A stretch of 64,000 bases of DNA from Polynucleobacter sp. AM-7D1 (GTDB lineage: Bacteria > Pseudomonadota > Gammaproteobacteria > Burkholderiales > Burkholderiaceae): NCBI RefSeq assembly GCF_018688455.1, contig NZ_CP061319.1, positions 1,860,001 through 1,924,000 on the forward strand, read 5' to 3'. A program made the position numbers and the translations under genes. The notes beneath the pieces were generated by a model that ran no database searches, had not been told where the DNA came from, and worked only from the letters and a program-made list of their open reading frames with translations. This document shows, in pieces, positions 31,564 through 40,392 of this stretch. Numbering within the stretch: the first letter of the stretch is position 1; the number at the start of each line of letters is the position of its first letter.

Positions 31564-31929
31564 TTACTCCTCCAAAACAGTGACATCTGACACAAAATAC
31601 TCAGTATCGCCAAAGCAAGTTGTTGGCAATCCAATGTGCTGATCGTATTTAAGTGCGACTTTTTTGCCTAAATTGGCATTAATTTTTTGCGCTACGGCTT
31701 CTTGGCGTACCGTAAAGAGAAATTTTTCTGACATAGTTCCCGGCATAGAAACCATCGCCATTTCACCCTCCCAAGTTTTGCAAATATAGCCCCGATTGGA
31801 AAATTTCTGAACATAACCAGCGCGCTCACCACTGCCATAGCTCCAATTCAGCATAATCCAAGTATAAGCCGCTAAACCAGCCAAGCCAATTAATACAAGG
31901 CTTAAAAGCCATTTTACGAATCCATTCAT
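31564..31929 (-). CDS. Conserved membrane-anchored protein of unknown function
   Basis: 121 residues with one N-terminal hydrophobic helix (about 5-27) and then a small periplasmic-looking domain. The conserved-looking core is SGERAGYVQKFSNRGYICKTWEGE near 33-56 (split: SGERAGYVQKFS, RGYICKTWEGE) and a C-terminal GLPTTCFGDTEYFVSDV with two cysteines overall. I recognise the sequence type from other proteobacteria but know no function. Single gene between HU and the LpxO-like gene. Confidence 0.75.
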   Translation of the reverse strand: MNGFVKWLLSLVLIGLAGLAAYTWIMLNWSYGSGERAGYVQKFSNRGYICKTWEGEMAMVSMPGTMSEKFLFTVRQEAVAQKINANLGKKVALKYDQHIGLPTTCFGDTEYFVSDVTVLEE

Positions 31930-32092
31930 ACGGTTTTCCTTAATAAATCATCTTTGCAGCGCCAATTAGGTGCATTTCTTATGGCCTCTTTTGGCTATAG
32001 CTAACATTTGAGCATATTAGTTACAAAAATATGGGTCGAACGGCGCTCCATCCAAATTAAAATAGTAGTGTTAACGCTAATTGGTAAACCTC

Positions 32093-32995
32093 ATGGAACT
32101 TCGTCACTTTGTTTTTTTGATCTTTGTTGTCTCTGCTGTTTATGTTTATTTCAGGGGCAAGGTGCGATTTGGCTTAGTACGCTCATTAACAGACTATCAA
32201 GTACTTTTAGCGCCAATTAATAGCCTGCTCTACTTGTTTTCAAAAACTAAGGCAGGGGCATTTATTCCAGTTGCTGATTTTCCTGAAATGAAACCACTTC
32301 AAGATCATTGGCAGATCATCCGTGATGAGGCCCTCGCATTAAACGCAGATGGTGCCATTGCAGCGGCAACAGGCTACAACGATATTGGCTTCAATTCCTT
32401 CTTTCGGACGGGCTGGAAACGCTTTCATCTCTACTGGTATGGCAAGGAAATGCCATCGGCGCAGCTAAATTGCCCAAAGACTGTCGCCCTCCTGAAATCC
32501 ATACCCTCAATCAAGGCAGCAATGTTTGCCTCGCTGCCTCCTGGAGCAACGCTGGTTCGTCACAGAGACCCTTATGCGGGTTCGCTGCGTTATCACATTG
32601 GCCTTGTTACTCCAAACGATCCCAAATGCTTTATTGACGTCGATGGAGAGCGTTATTTCTGGAAAGACGGCGAACCAGTGATGTTTGATGAAACCTATAT
32701 CCACTTCGCAGCCAACGAGACCGATCACCAACGGATTGTCTTGTTTTGTGATGTTGAACGGCCAGTTCACACTAAATTGGTGCAATTACTTAATCGCTGG
32801 TTTGGACGCTATGTGATGAGCGCAGCATCTTCCCAAAACGTTGAGGGCGAGAAAGTTGGATTTGTAAATATTCTCTTTAAGTATTTTTATCACCTCAGGG
32901 CGCAGGCTAAAAAACTGAAAGCCAAGCACCGCAGCGTTTATTACATCGGAAAATGGGTGCTGATATTAGGGATTCTTTGGGCGATATTTTGGTAA
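32093..32995 (+). CDS. LpxO-like Fe(II)/2-oxoglutarate lipid A hydroxylase
   Basis: Aspartyl/asparaginyl beta-hydroxylase family; Salmonella LpxO adds a 2-hydroxyl to a lipid A acyl chain at the inner membrane. I take the ATG at 32093 (300 residues, MELRHFVFLIF); a TTG four codons earlier is possible. It has an N-terminal transmembrane helix (about 6-22). The iron-binding His-x-Asp is in VRHRDPYAGSLRYHIGL near 157, and the distal His in FDETYIHFAANETDHQRIV near 202-218. A C-terminal hydrophobic segment ends the protein. LpxL-type and PagP genes in the same window support a lipid A role. Confidence 0.82.
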   Translation: MELRHFVFLIFVVSAVYVYFRGKVRFGLVRSLTDYQVLLAPINSLLYLFSKTKAGAFIPVADFPEMKPLQDHWQIIRDEALALNADGAIAAATGYNDIGFNSFFRTGWKRFHLYWYGKEMPSAQLNCPKTVALLKSIPSIKAAMFASLPPGATLVRHRDPYAGSLRYHIGLVTPNDPKCFIDVDGERYFWKDGEPVMFDETYIHFAANETDHQRIVLFCDVERPVHTKLVQLLNRWFGRYVMSAASSQNVEGEKVGFVNILFKYFYHLRAQAKKLKAKHRSVYYIGKWVLILGILWAIFW

Positions 32996-32998
32996 GCC

Positions 32999-33295
32999 TC
33001 AGGGACTTAGGACTTCAATAATTTGCTCTGGGGTAATTGAACCCCAGATCTCAACCCTCTTAATGCGGCTACTTTGCCCCGATAAGAGTTGAATTTGCTT
33101 TTGTGGCACTCTCAACTGCTTTGAAAGCCAAGATAACAACATCTCATTTGCCCTATTTTCAAGCGCAGGAGCCTGCAGAGATATCTTGAGACAACCGTCA
33201 TGAAGACCGACTACCTTGGTCAGCTTTGCACCTGGCTGACAATGCAAATTAAGAACAATGCCAGTGGGGGTTTGTTTTAACCAAATGGGCATCAT
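32999..33295 (-). CDS. DUF167 (YggU) family protein
   Basis: 98-residue protein of the YggU fold. Family wording: VLNLHCQPGAKLTKVVG near 14, LKISLQAPALENRANEMLLSWLSKQL near 31 (conserved P..G.AN pattern) and IQLLSGQSSRIKRVEI near 67. Function is unknown across the family. It converges with the LpxO-like gene 3 bases away and is divergent from the carbonic anhydrase gene. Confidence 0.87.
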   Translation of the reverse strand: MMPIWLKQTPTGIVLNLHCQPGAKLTKVVGLHDGCLKISLQAPALENRANEMLLSWLSKQLRVPQKQIQLLSGQSSRIKRVEIWGSITPEQIIEVLSP

Positions 33296-33317
33296 AAGAA
33301 TACTTTAAACTCAAATC

Positions 33318-33983
33318 ATGATTATGAAGAACTCCAACGCCTTAGACCAGCTATTTTCTAATAATCGCCAGTGGGCAGAAGCCATGGTCGCCAAAGATTC
33401 CAACTTCTTTAAGCGCCTCGTTTCTCAGCAAGCACCAGAATATCTTTGGATTGGCTGCTCAGATAGTCGCGTACCTGCTAATGAAATTGTGAATCTTCTT
33501 CCAGGCGAATTATTCGTTCATCGAAATGTTGCGAACGTAGTGGTGCATACCGACCTCAATTGTTTATCTGTAATTCAATTTGCAATTGATCTTTTAAAGG
33601 TCAAACATATTTTGGTTGTTGGTCATTATGGTTGCTCTGGTGTGCATACCGCAATGACGGATAGGCGCGTAGGCTTAGCTGATAATTGGTTGCGACATGT
33701 TAAAGACGTACACCAAAAACATGAGCGCTATCTTGGTGATGCCATTCCGACTCCCAAGCGCCAAGACCGTTTATGCGAGCTGAATGTGATTGAACAAGTT
33801 GTCAATGTTTGTGAAACCACCATTGTTCAAGATGCATGGTCTAGAGGACAAGATCTCACGGTGCATGGCTGGGCTTATCGTCTAGAGACCGGCTTAGTAA
33901 ATGATTTGGGCATGTCTATTAGCTCCGACGAAGAAATGCATAGACGCTACGCCACATCCTTGTCTCGCTACGATTCCAATTAA
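33318..33983 (+). CDS. can: Beta-class carbonic anhydrase
   Basis: Zinc enzyme interconverting CO2 and bicarbonate in the cytoplasm. The 221 residues show the zinc ligands and Asp-Arg dyad: GCSDSRVPANE near 44, FVHRNVANVV near 68, and HYGCSGV near 103 with His and the second Cys. It is the usual length of the E. coli Can type. It lies 9 bases before a lipid A acyltransferase gene, so they may be co-transcribed. Confidence 0.94.
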   Translation: MIMKNSNALDQLFSNNRQWAEAMVAKDSNFFKRLVSQQAPEYLWIGCSDSRVPANEIVNLLPGELFVHRNVANVVVHTDLNCLSVIQFAIDLLKVKHILVVGHYGCSGVHTAMTDRRVGLADNWLRHVKDVHQKHERYLGDAIPTPKRQDRLCELNVIEQVVNVCETTIVQDAWSRGQDLTVHGWAYRLETGLVNDLGMSISSDEEMHRRYATSLSRYDSN

Positions 33984-33991
33984 ATTGAGTT

Positions 33992-34882
33992 TTGTTTAAA
34001 AACTTTTCAAACTACTCAGGACTAGCGCTCCTCAGATTTCTGGCATCGCTTCCTTACAAGACCCTTGTCTCTATTGGCTATGGCTTAGGTTTTTTGGCGG
34101 CGCATATTCCTAGCGATCGCAATCGCGTAGTTCAGAAAAATTTAGAGCTATGTTTCCCTGAGCTTAGCGCGCAGGAAATTGATCTACTTAGAAAAAAACA
34201 TTGGCGACTACTTGGTCGCAGCTTGGTTGAGAAAAGTATTATTTGGCTTGGAAGTAAAAAACAGCTTGCCGATATGATTGAAGTTCAATCAGAGGTTGAT
34301 TTAACTGATCGACAACCGCGCATCTTAGTAAATATGCATTTCATTGGAATTGAAGGCAGCATTATTTTGAGCGCACTTGCAAAAGATAAAGGCTGGCCTC
34401 GTACCTCTGGATTTTTTCAGAGAATGAAAAGCCCCTTCTTCAATAAGAAAATTATTGAGTGGCGCAATCGCTTTGGTGGAAACTCGATTGATCGCCAGGG
34501 CAACACTATTGAGCTGATTAGAGAAATCCGCAAGGGTAGCTTCATCATCATTGCACCCGATATTGACTTGGGCCTAAAAGACTCAACTTTTGTTCCCTTC
34601 TTCAATATTCAAACCAATACCATTACTGCTGTATCCCGTCTCGCTAAAATTACGGGGGCACAGGTCTGCATGATGATTACGACTCTCAACAATAATGAAG
34701 CTGGATATGTTTGCTCTATCAGCAAACCATTGGAAAATTTTCCAACCGAGAATCCAGAAGCAGATACCGCACGCTTAAACCAAATTTTTGAACAAGAAAT
34801 TAGGCTCAGGCCTGCTGAATACTATTGGGTACATAAACGTTTTAAAAATAGGCCTTTCAACGAAGCCAGTCCCTATTACTAA
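33992..34882 (+). CDS. LpxL-like lipid A acyltransferase, paralogue of 10797
   Basis: Late acyltransferase of 296 residues, the closest relative in the window of the gene at 10797. The two share long near-identical blocks: FAAHIP-type N-terminus, [37 protein letters not shown] and [13 protein letters not shown]. The H-x4-E motif is in NMHFIGIEGS. The start is a TTG with GAG 4 bases upstream; no ATG precedes the membrane anchor. Placed after carbonic anhydrase. The duplication suggests two acceptor positions or two chain lengths on lipid A; this is inference. Confidence 0.87.
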   Translation: MFKNFSNYSGLALLRFLASLPYKTLVSIGYGLGFLAAHIPSDRNRVVQKNLELCFPELSAQEIDLLRKKHWRLLGRSLVEKSIIWLGSKKQLADMIEVQSEVDLTDRQPRILVNMHFIGIEGSIILSALAKDKGWPRTSGFFQRMKSPFFNKKIIEWRNRFGGNSIDRQGNTIELIREIRKGSFIIIAPDIDLGLKDSTFVPFFNIQTNTITAVSRLAKITGAQVCMMITTLNNNEAGYVCSISKPLENFPTENPEADTARLNQIFEQEIRLRPAEYYWVHKRFKNRPFNEASPYY

Positions 34883-34946
34883 CCCATTCAGCACTCATCT
34901 ACTCAGAACCTAGTCTTTATTAAAGTAATTGCCCGATAATGTAGCC

Positions 34947-35684
34947 ATGGAAGAAAAAATTCGCGTCTCCAAGCTGCTCTCTGAGCTAGGTCTATGCTCC
35001 CGTCGCGAGGCTGACTCTTATATTGAGCAGGGCCTAGTAACCGTAGATGGCGAAGTAGTCAACGAACTGGGCTCTCGAGCTTTTCGTCATCAGAAAATTG
35101 AATTGCAATCCGGAGCTAAAGCACAGCAGGCTTCCCGAATTACGGTCATTCTCAATAAGCCAGTGGGCTTCATCTCACACTACGATGATGAGCAAGAATA
35201 TCAACCGGCTGCCTCACTCATCACCCCAGATAATTATTTTGCCAGTCCGCTTGATAAGGGGCGTAATCCACGCTTTAATACTCGTGGTTTAGCGCCTGCT
35301 GGTCGCCTCGATATCGACTCCACTGGCATGCTCGTTTTAACGCAAGATGGTCGCATCGCCAAACTTCTGATTGGCGAAAACAGCCCGATTGAGAAAGAAT
35401 ATTTAGTCCGGGTTGAAGGCGCTCTCTCTTTTGAAGATTTAGATAGGCTAAAACATGGCCTGGAATTAGATGGGGTTGTTTTAAAGCCAGCCCAAGTGAG
35501 CTGGCAGAATGAAGACCAGCTTCGCTTTGTTCTGCGAGAGGGTCGCAAGCGTCAAATTCGGCGCATGTGCGAAATGGTTGGCCTCCGAGTGTTAGGTCTG
35601 AAGCGCGTTCGCATGGGCAGAATTTCTCTGGGCGCCCTACCGCCTGGAAAATGGCGCTTTGTGAGGCCTGAGGAGCAATTCTAA
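34947..35684 (+). CDS. RsuA/RluF-type rRNA pseudouridine synthase
   Basis: S4-domain pseudouridine synthase of the RsuA/RluB/E/F group. I take the ATG at 34947 (245 residues); a TTG six codons earlier is also open. The S4 RNA-binding domain is at the N-terminus (IRVSKLLSELGLCSRREAD). The catalytic Asp is in GRLDIDSTGMLVLTQDG near 128, and REGRKRQIRRMCEMVG near 199 is the family C-terminal motif. The long HYDDEQEYQPAASL insertion resembles the RluF subgroup, but the modified base cannot be assigned. Confidence 0.86.
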   Translation: MEEKIRVSKLLSELGLCSRREADSYIEQGLVTVDGEVVNELGSRAFRHQKIELQSGAKAQQASRITVILNKPVGFISHYDDEQEYQPAASLITPDNYFASPLDKGRNPRFNTRGLAPAGRLDIDSTGMLVLTQDGRIAKLLIGENSPIEKEYLVRVEGALSFEDLDRLKHGLELDGVVLKPAQVSWQNEDQLRFVLREGRKRQIRRMCEMVGLRVLGLKRVRMGRISLGALPPGKWRFVRPEEQF

Positions 35685-35729
35685 GAAGTCCCTCCCGCTT
35701 ATAATTCTGTCAATTAGATTAAGCGCAGA

Positions 35730-37364
35730 ATTACCATCGATACCATCACCTCCAGCACTCCCGGCGCAGAAGTTTTAAGACGCCGTAGCTTTGCCATCAT
35801 CTCCCACCCAGATGCAGGTAAGACCACCCTTACTGAAAAACTCTTGTTATATGCGGGAGCCATTCAGATTGCCGGTAGCGTCAAAGCCCGCAAAGCAAGT
35901 CGGCACGCAACCTCTGACTGGATGGAGATTGAAAAACAGCGTGGTATCTCTGTAGCCAGCTCGGTCATGCAAATGGAGTATCGCGATTGCATTATCAACC
36001 TGTTAGACACGCCGGGTCACCAGGACTTTTCGGAAGATACCTATCGTGTTTTAACTGCGGTTGATTCCGCCCTCATGGTGATTGATGCTGCGAATGGCGT
36101 CGAATCACAAACCTTGCGTTTGCTGGAAGTCTGTCGTGCACGTAACACGCCAATCGTCACTTTTATCAACAAGATGGATCGTGAAGTAAAGCCGCCCATG
36201 GAGCTGATGGACGAGATTGAAACCGCACTAGGAATAGAAGTAGTTCCTTTTACATGGCCAGTAGGCATGGGTAAATCATTTGCCGGTGTAATTGATATTG
36301 CCAATTCTCAAATGCGCATGTTCAAAGCAGGTGAAGATCGTGTAACCGAGGACTCCCATGCAATTGTCGACATCAATGATCCAGCACTGAAGGAGCGCCT
36401 AGGTACAGATCTTGAAAACGCACTGGCTGAAGTGGACCTCATTAAAAATGCGATGCCCGCATTTGATCGTGAAGCTTTTTTAGCGGGTCGTCAATCACCA
36501 GTGTTCTTTGGCTCTGCCATTAATAATTTTGGCGTGCGTGAAATTCTGAACACCTTAGTTGAGCTTGCGCCATCACCAGGCTCACGTAAGGCCTTGCAAC
36601 GTGAGGTGAGCCCCGCTGAAAATAAATTTTCTGCAGTAGTTTTCAAGATTCAAGCCAACATGGATCCAGCCCATCGAGATCGCGTTGCCTTCTTGCGTAT
36701 CTGCTCGGGACATTTTCAACGCGGCATGAAACTCAAGATTTGTCGCAATGGAAAAGAGGTGCGTACTAATAATGCTCTTTCCTTCCTGTCACAACGCCGC
36801 GATATTCTAGATGAAGCCTTTCCTGGTGACATCATTGGATTACCAAATCACGGTCTTCTCAGGCTAGGCGATACACTCACCGAAGGTGAGCAATTGCAAT
36901 TCACAGGCTTGCCATTTTTTGCCCCTGAAATTTTCCGTATGGTCGAATCTGCTGATCCATTGCGCTCTAAACAACTACGCACGGGCTTAATGCAACTTGG
37001 CGAAGAAGGTGCGATTCAAGTTTTCCGCCCAATGACTGGCGGCACGATGTTACTTGGTGCTTTTGGACAGCTGCAGTTTGAAGTCGTAAGCCATCGTCTG
37101 CAAACTGAGTATGGCGCTGAAGTACGCTTGCTGCCTGCACGCTACAACTTAGCTCGCTGGGTCAGCTCAGATGATCCTGTAGCACTCAAGAAATTCATCC
37201 AGGAAAATATTCACCGCATGGCAGAGGATGTTGTAGGAGCTTCAGTATTTTTGGCCAGCCATAAATCCGAATTAGATGTAGCTCAGCAGCGTTGGGAATC
37301 TATTCAATTCCACGCACTAAGAGAACATGCAGGCCTCATCTACCAATCAGACCTTGCTGGCTAA
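35730..37364 (+). CDS. prfC: Peptide chain release factor 3, apparent non-AUG start
   Basis: GTPase that recycles RF1/RF2 after termination. G-domain motifs: HPDAGKTT, DTPGHQDF, and NKMDRE; then EF-Tu-like domain 2 and the RF3 C-terminal domain. The P-loop is encoded at about 35806-35832, yet the frame contains no ATG, GTG or TTG between the upstream in-frame TAG (35715) and the P-loop. The first TTG (35844) would remove it. Initiation at ATT 35718 or 35730, or ATC 35736, would give a normal N-terminus of 14-20 residues before RRRSFAIISHPDAG. I list 35730 (544 residues) as the midpoint choice; the exact start is uncertain. Confidence 0.85.
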   Translation: MTIDTITSSTPGAEVLRRRSFAIISHPDAGKTTLTEKLLLYAGAIQIAGSVKARKASRHATSDWMEIEKQRGISVASSVMQMEYRDCIINLLDTPGHQDFSEDTYRVLTAVDSALMVIDAANGVESQTLRLLEVCRARNTPIVTFINKMDREVKPPMELMDEIETALGIEVVPFTWPVGMGKSFAGVIDIANSQMRMFKAGEDRVTEDSHAIVDINDPALKERLGTDLENALAEVDLIKNAMPAFDREAFLAGRQSPVFFGSAINNFGVREILNTLVELAPSPGSRKALQREVSPAENKFSAVVFKIQANMDPAHRDRVAFLRICSGHFQRGMKLKICRNGKEVRTNNALSFLSQRRDILDEAFPGDIIGLPNHGLLRLGDTLTEGEQLQFTGLPFFAPEIFRMVESADPLRSKQLRTGLMQLGEEGAIQVFRPMTGGTMLLGAFGQLQFEVVSHRLQTEYGAEVRLLPARYNLARWVSSDDPVALKKFIQENIHRMAEDVVGASVFLASHKSELDVAQQRWESIQFHALREHAGLIYQSDLAG

Positions 37365-37366
37365 AT

Positions 37367-37615
37367 CTAGCGCGGACTAGATTTTGGCCAGTTGCAGTCA
37401 AATACCGCAACCAGCTGAGTATCACTCTTTCTAAACGACGCAGTCTTGCCGTATTGAGCACAATAGGCATTGGCCTTTGGTGATAGGGACTCCACAGACT
37501 CGCCATCACTAATTATAAAGGTGACGTGATTTGCATCTGATGCATCTGTATATACCGCAGCACAGGCCATTAAACCAAACACACTCAGTAACAAAATATA
37601 TTTGAGATGTGACAT
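37367..37615 (-). CDS. Small lipoprotein of unknown function
   Basis: 82 residues from the ATG at 37615 (an upstream in-frame start 20 codons earlier would bury the signal). MSHLKYILLLSVFGLMACAA has a basic N-terminus, a hydrophobic core and a lipobox LMAC, so it should be lipidated and exported. The mature part is about 65 residues with two further cysteines (NAYCAQYGK and FDCNWPK), possibly a disulphide. It converges on prfC, 2 bases away. No family recognised. Confidence 0.65.
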   Translation of the reverse strand: MSHLKYILLLSVFGLMACAAVYTDASDANHVTFIISDGESVESLSPKANAYCAQYGKTASFRKSDTQLVAVFDCNWPKSSPR

Positions 37616-37801
37616 TCGAGCCCTCATATTCAATAAAGGTATTGGTGCTAATTTCAAATTAGGAGTATTCATCATGATGTAATCATAGCGCCTGGACTGC
37701 TTAACTGTTATTCTGGTTCGTGATCACTATTCCGCGCCCTACTTAGGGGAGTCTGCTGAGCAAGCTCAGAGGTTCATCATTCCAAGACTCTAGGAAAAAA
37801 T

Positions 37802-38008
37802 ATGGCTGTTGGCCAAAATCAAAGAAATAGAAAAAACGACCCCATGGTTAGTAAGACTGGCAAAGCTAAATTGGGTCCACTCACTACAGCCCAACTAAGC
37901 AAATTGCTGGACTCGAGTACCAAGCCTAAAGAGAAGGCAAAGATTCAGAGGGCTATCAATAAGCGACCTCCCGTCGCGGCACCCACCGCTGAACCTGTTG
38001 CAGCATAA
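37802..38008 (+). CDS. Small basic protein of unknown function
   Basis: 68 residues, rich in Lys, Gln, Pro and Ala, with a Pro/Ala C-terminal tail (RPPVAAPTAEPVAA). Predicted cytosolic, no hydrophobic segment. GGAAAAAA sits before the ATG, and a strong intrinsic terminator follows 6 bases after the stop, supporting a real monocistronic gene. Function unknown; DNA or RNA binding is only a guess from its charge. Confidence 0.6.
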   Translation: MAVGQNQRNRKNDPMVSKTGKAKLGPLTTAQLSKLLDSSTKPKEKAKIQRAINKRPPVAAPTAEPVAA

Positions 38009-38014
38009 GTACTA

Positions 38015-38042
38015 AGCCCCGAAATTACCGGGGCTTTTTCTT
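38015..38042 (+). terminator. Intrinsic terminator after the 68-residue gene
   Basis: AGCCCCG and CGGGGCT form a 7-bp stem with a 7-base loop, followed by TTTTTCTT on the plus strand. Confidence 0.85.
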
Positions 38043-38060
38043 ATGTAATATGCTCTCATC

Positions 38061-38567
38061 ATGACAGCATCTCCGCAAATTTATTCAATTCAAATTGCCT
38101 CTCGAGCGGGCGAATCGATGATGCAACTTGCGCAAGCTAATATCATTGCTGGCAAAGGAATTGATGGTGATCGCTACGCTCTGGGCGTAGGTGCATTCTC
38201 TAAAACCAAACCTAAGATTCGACATATTTCTCTCATTGCGCTTTCTGGCATTGAACATGCTAATCAACAGCTCCTTGCCAAACAACAAACAGTTTTTAGT
38301 GAAAGTGATACCCGCAGAAATCTTGTGATTAGTGGCATCTCTGTAAATGAACTTAATGATCTGGTTGGTAAGATTTTCTATTTAGGAGGCCTTATGTTTA
38401 GGGGTACAGAATTGTGTGCGCCCTGCCAAAGACCAGCCGATCTACTCAAAAGGCCCGATTTTATGAATGCATTTGAAAATAGGGGCGGACTTAGAGCAGA
38501 GGCGCTCGAGTCCGGATGCCTTATCCCTGGAGATCTCCTCGACTTTTCAGAATCTGATGGAAATTAA
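38061..38567 (+). CDS. MOSC domain protein
   Basis: MOSC (molybdenum cofactor sulphurase C-terminal) domain protein of 168 residues, a single-domain form. It has GKGIDGDRYALGVGAF near 31, RRNLVISGISVNELN near 92, and LCAPCQRPADLLKRPDF near 119 with the conserved Cys. Such proteins are thought to move sulphur for Mo-cofactor or metal-sulphur assembly. It lies 19 bases before the phosphatase gene on the same strand. Confidence 0.85.
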   Translation: MTASPQIYSIQIASRAGESMMQLAQANIIAGKGIDGDRYALGVGAFSKTKPKIRHISLIALSGIEHANQQLLAKQQTVFSESDTRRNLVISGISVNELNDLVGKIFYLGGLMFRGTELCAPCQRPADLLKRPDFMNAFENRGGLRAEALESGCLIPGDLLDFSESDGN

Positions 38568-38586
38568 CTCGACTTAATATTGTTAT

Positions 38587-39234
38587 ATGACAACTACAAA
38601 ACTCTGCCTGATTCGCCATGGCGAAACCGCCTGGAATGCCGAAAGACGGTTGCAAGGCCACACCGATACGCCCCTTAATCCCAAAGGTGTTTTACAGGCA
38701 CGCCAAATGGCTCAAGCGCTTAAAGACATTAATCTTGGGTTTGATGTCTTGTATACCAGCGACCTGAAAAGAGCGGCTGATACTGCAAGTGCTGTCGTTG
38801 AATTATTTGGAGTGGAAGCGCAGGTCGATAGCGCTTTACGAGAGCGCAATTTTGGCGCACTTCAAGGGCTCTCAATTACTGAAGCCCCTCTGCTACGGCC
38901 TGATATTTGGCAAGCGCATATCGCCCGCGACTTAGATCATGATCTTGAGGGTGGTGAAAGTATTCAGCAGTTTTCATTACGCGTACGAAATGCGCTAGAC
39001 AGAATCCAAGAGCGCCATGCTGGTAAAACTATATTAGTAGTTAGTCATGGCGGCACACTCGACATGATGTATCGCATAGCAAGTAATCAATCTCTGAGCG
39101 CACAGCGAATTGTCTCGGTACCAAATGCATCATTAAATTGGATTAGCCATGAAGAATCGAGTGGCTGGGTAGTAGATCAATGGGCAGATACTCGGCACTT
39201 AAAAGGTTCTGCTCTTGAAAACGTTGACCTCTAA
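38587..39234 (+). CDS. Histidine phosphatase family protein (phosphoglycerate mutase-like)
   Basis: Histidine acid-phosphatase fold of 215 residues. The catalytic motif LIRHGETAWNAERRLQGH is at about 8-25; YTSDLKRAADTA near 57, the acidic ERNFGALQG near 86 and the second His in VSHGGTLDMMYR near 151 complete the site. Members include GpmB, CobC and phosphosugar phosphatases, so the substrate is open. The bidirectional terminator at 39236 follows directly. Confidence 0.85.
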   Translation: MTTTKLCLIRHGETAWNAERRLQGHTDTPLNPKGVLQARQMAQALKDINLGFDVLYTSDLKRAADTASAVVELFGVEAQVDSALRERNFGALQGLSITEAPLLRPDIWQAHIARDLDHDLEGGESIQQFSLRVRNALDRIQERHAGKTILVVSHGGTLDMMYRIASNQSLSAQRIVSVPNASLNWISHEESSGWVVDQWADTRHLKGSALENVDL

Positions 39235-39235
39235 G

Positions 39236-39263
39236 TAAAAAGTCACCATCAGGTGACTTTTTA
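39236..39263. terminator. Bidirectional intrinsic terminator
   Basis: TAAAAAGTCACC and its exact reverse complement flank an ATCA loop. The run of A at the 5' side and T at the 3' side lets it serve both the phosphatase gene (plus) and the 79-residue gene (minus). Confidence 0.85.
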
Positions 39264-39278
39264 CATTGCAGAAAGGAT

Positions 39279-39518
39279 TTATTTTCTGATGTGTGCGTGA
39301 CGAGCAGCATCTTGTGACATGCCCTCACCTTTTGGCTTAGCTTCAAGCGCCTCTTTTTCAGCAGTAATTTCTTTGCGACGCTCTTTGCAAGAACCGGCAA
39401 TCTCTTGCAAAGCTTTACGAGCTCTGGCAGCAGAAGCTTTGATTCCTTTACCATGGAACTTTTCATTCTCTGATTGGTATGTTTCGAAAGCGGCAATTAA
39501 TTTGTCATGATGAGACAT
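39279..39518 (-). CDS. Small charged helical protein of unknown function
   Basis: 79 residues, strongly charged (Lys/Glu/Arg) and probably almost all helix: MSHHDKLIAAFETYQSENEK then GIKASAARARKALQEIAG. AAGGA lies 6 bases before the ATG and it ends at a good terminator. A longer open frame (39143-39496) overlaps it on the same strand but lacks a ribosome-binding site and runs through the terminator. The SAARARKAL wording is histone-like, but DNA binding is only a guess. Confidence 0.65.
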   Translation of the reverse strand: MSHHDKLIAAFETYQSENEKFHGKGIKASAARARKALQEIAGSCKERRKEITAEKEALEAKPKGEGMSQDAARHAHIRK

Positions 39519-39590
39519 ATTTTTCCTTATGAATAATTGAAATAATCAGCTTAAGAGCACTTTAACCCAATATACCAAAGTCACTGCAAT

Positions 39591-40343
39591 TTATTTCGTC
39601 CACTGATTAATAATTGCCTTTAATTTTTCTGGTCCCAACTCAGAAAGGTATAAATTAAAGTCGTCCCTCAATTTGGAGCCTTTTTTAAAGGCAAATCCTA
39701 GGTTATCAAAACCCACCACTTGGTAGCTACTGCTCACTGGGAGATTTAATGATTTTTGATAACTTTGCAGCATCACACTATCCACAAATACCAAGTCTAC
39801 ATTGCCATTTTGCAAAGCAATTAAGGCCTCTGTGGGTGAAGGATAAAGCTTCACTCGGTCCAAGGAGTAATACCCTTTTGGCTGCAACACGTCTTTTACA
39901 TAATCATCAAAGACGCTGCCGGTTGGATAAGCAATAGTATATTTTTGTAACTGGGATAAATCGGCAATCTTAATATTACGATTTTGTAGACTAATTAAAT
40001 CCCAAGTACTTGTGAAGTATGGCTTGGAAAAATCTATCACTTCTTTGCGTTTATCTGTAATAGAGATCCCCGAGAACGCAACATCAGCCTGCCCGCTAGT
40101 CACCGCGCCCAACATACCTAGCCAATCGTAAGCAGTCATTTTGAATGTACAACCCCGAGACTTGCAGTAACCCTCAAATATTTCCAAATCTACGCCAGTG
40201 TATTTGCCATCTTTCTCAAAAAGCATTGGGGGGATGGCAGGCGATACAGCAACCTTAATCACATTAGATTGCTCTTCCTTCGAGCATGCGCCAAGTACAA
40301 ATAGGCTTGCTAACAATATCGATATTATTTTGAATAGTCTCAT
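39591..40343 (-). CDS. Amino-acid ABC transporter substrate-binding lipoprotein
   Basis: Periplasmic solute-binding protein family 3 (SBP_bac_3). I take the ATG at 40343 (250 residues): MRLFKIISILLASLFVLGACS is a lipoprotein signal with lipobox LGAC. Family wording: GVDLEIFEGYCKSRGC near 51, GQADVAFSGISITDKRKEVIDFSKPYF near 82 (split at SIT). Permease and ATPase genes are not adjacent, so it is an orphan binding protein. The UUCG terminator at 40394 separates it from the riboswitch-controlled gene upstream. Confidence 0.85.
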   Translation of the reverse strand: MRLFKIISILLASLFVLGACSKEEQSNVIKVAVSPAIPPMLFEKDGKYTGVDLEIFEGYCKSRGCTFKMTAYDWLGMLGAVTSGQADVAFSGISITDKRKEVIDFSKPYFTSTWDLISLQNRNIKIADLSQLQKYTIAYPTGSVFDDYVKDVLQPKGYYSLDRVKLYPSPTEALIALQNGNVDLVFVDSVMLQSYQKSLNLPVSSSYQVVGFDNLGFAFKKGSKLRDDFNLYLSELGPEKLKAIINQWTK

Positions 40344-40392
40344 GATGTATTTAGCATTCAATTTGATGAACGATCTTATCAAGAATTGAATG

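Noticed and set aside
39143..39496. 117-codon minus-strand frame overlapping the 79-residue gene
   Set aside because: Runs through a strong terminator and into the phosphatase gene, with no ribosome-binding site; the 79-residue frame has AAGGA at good spacing.
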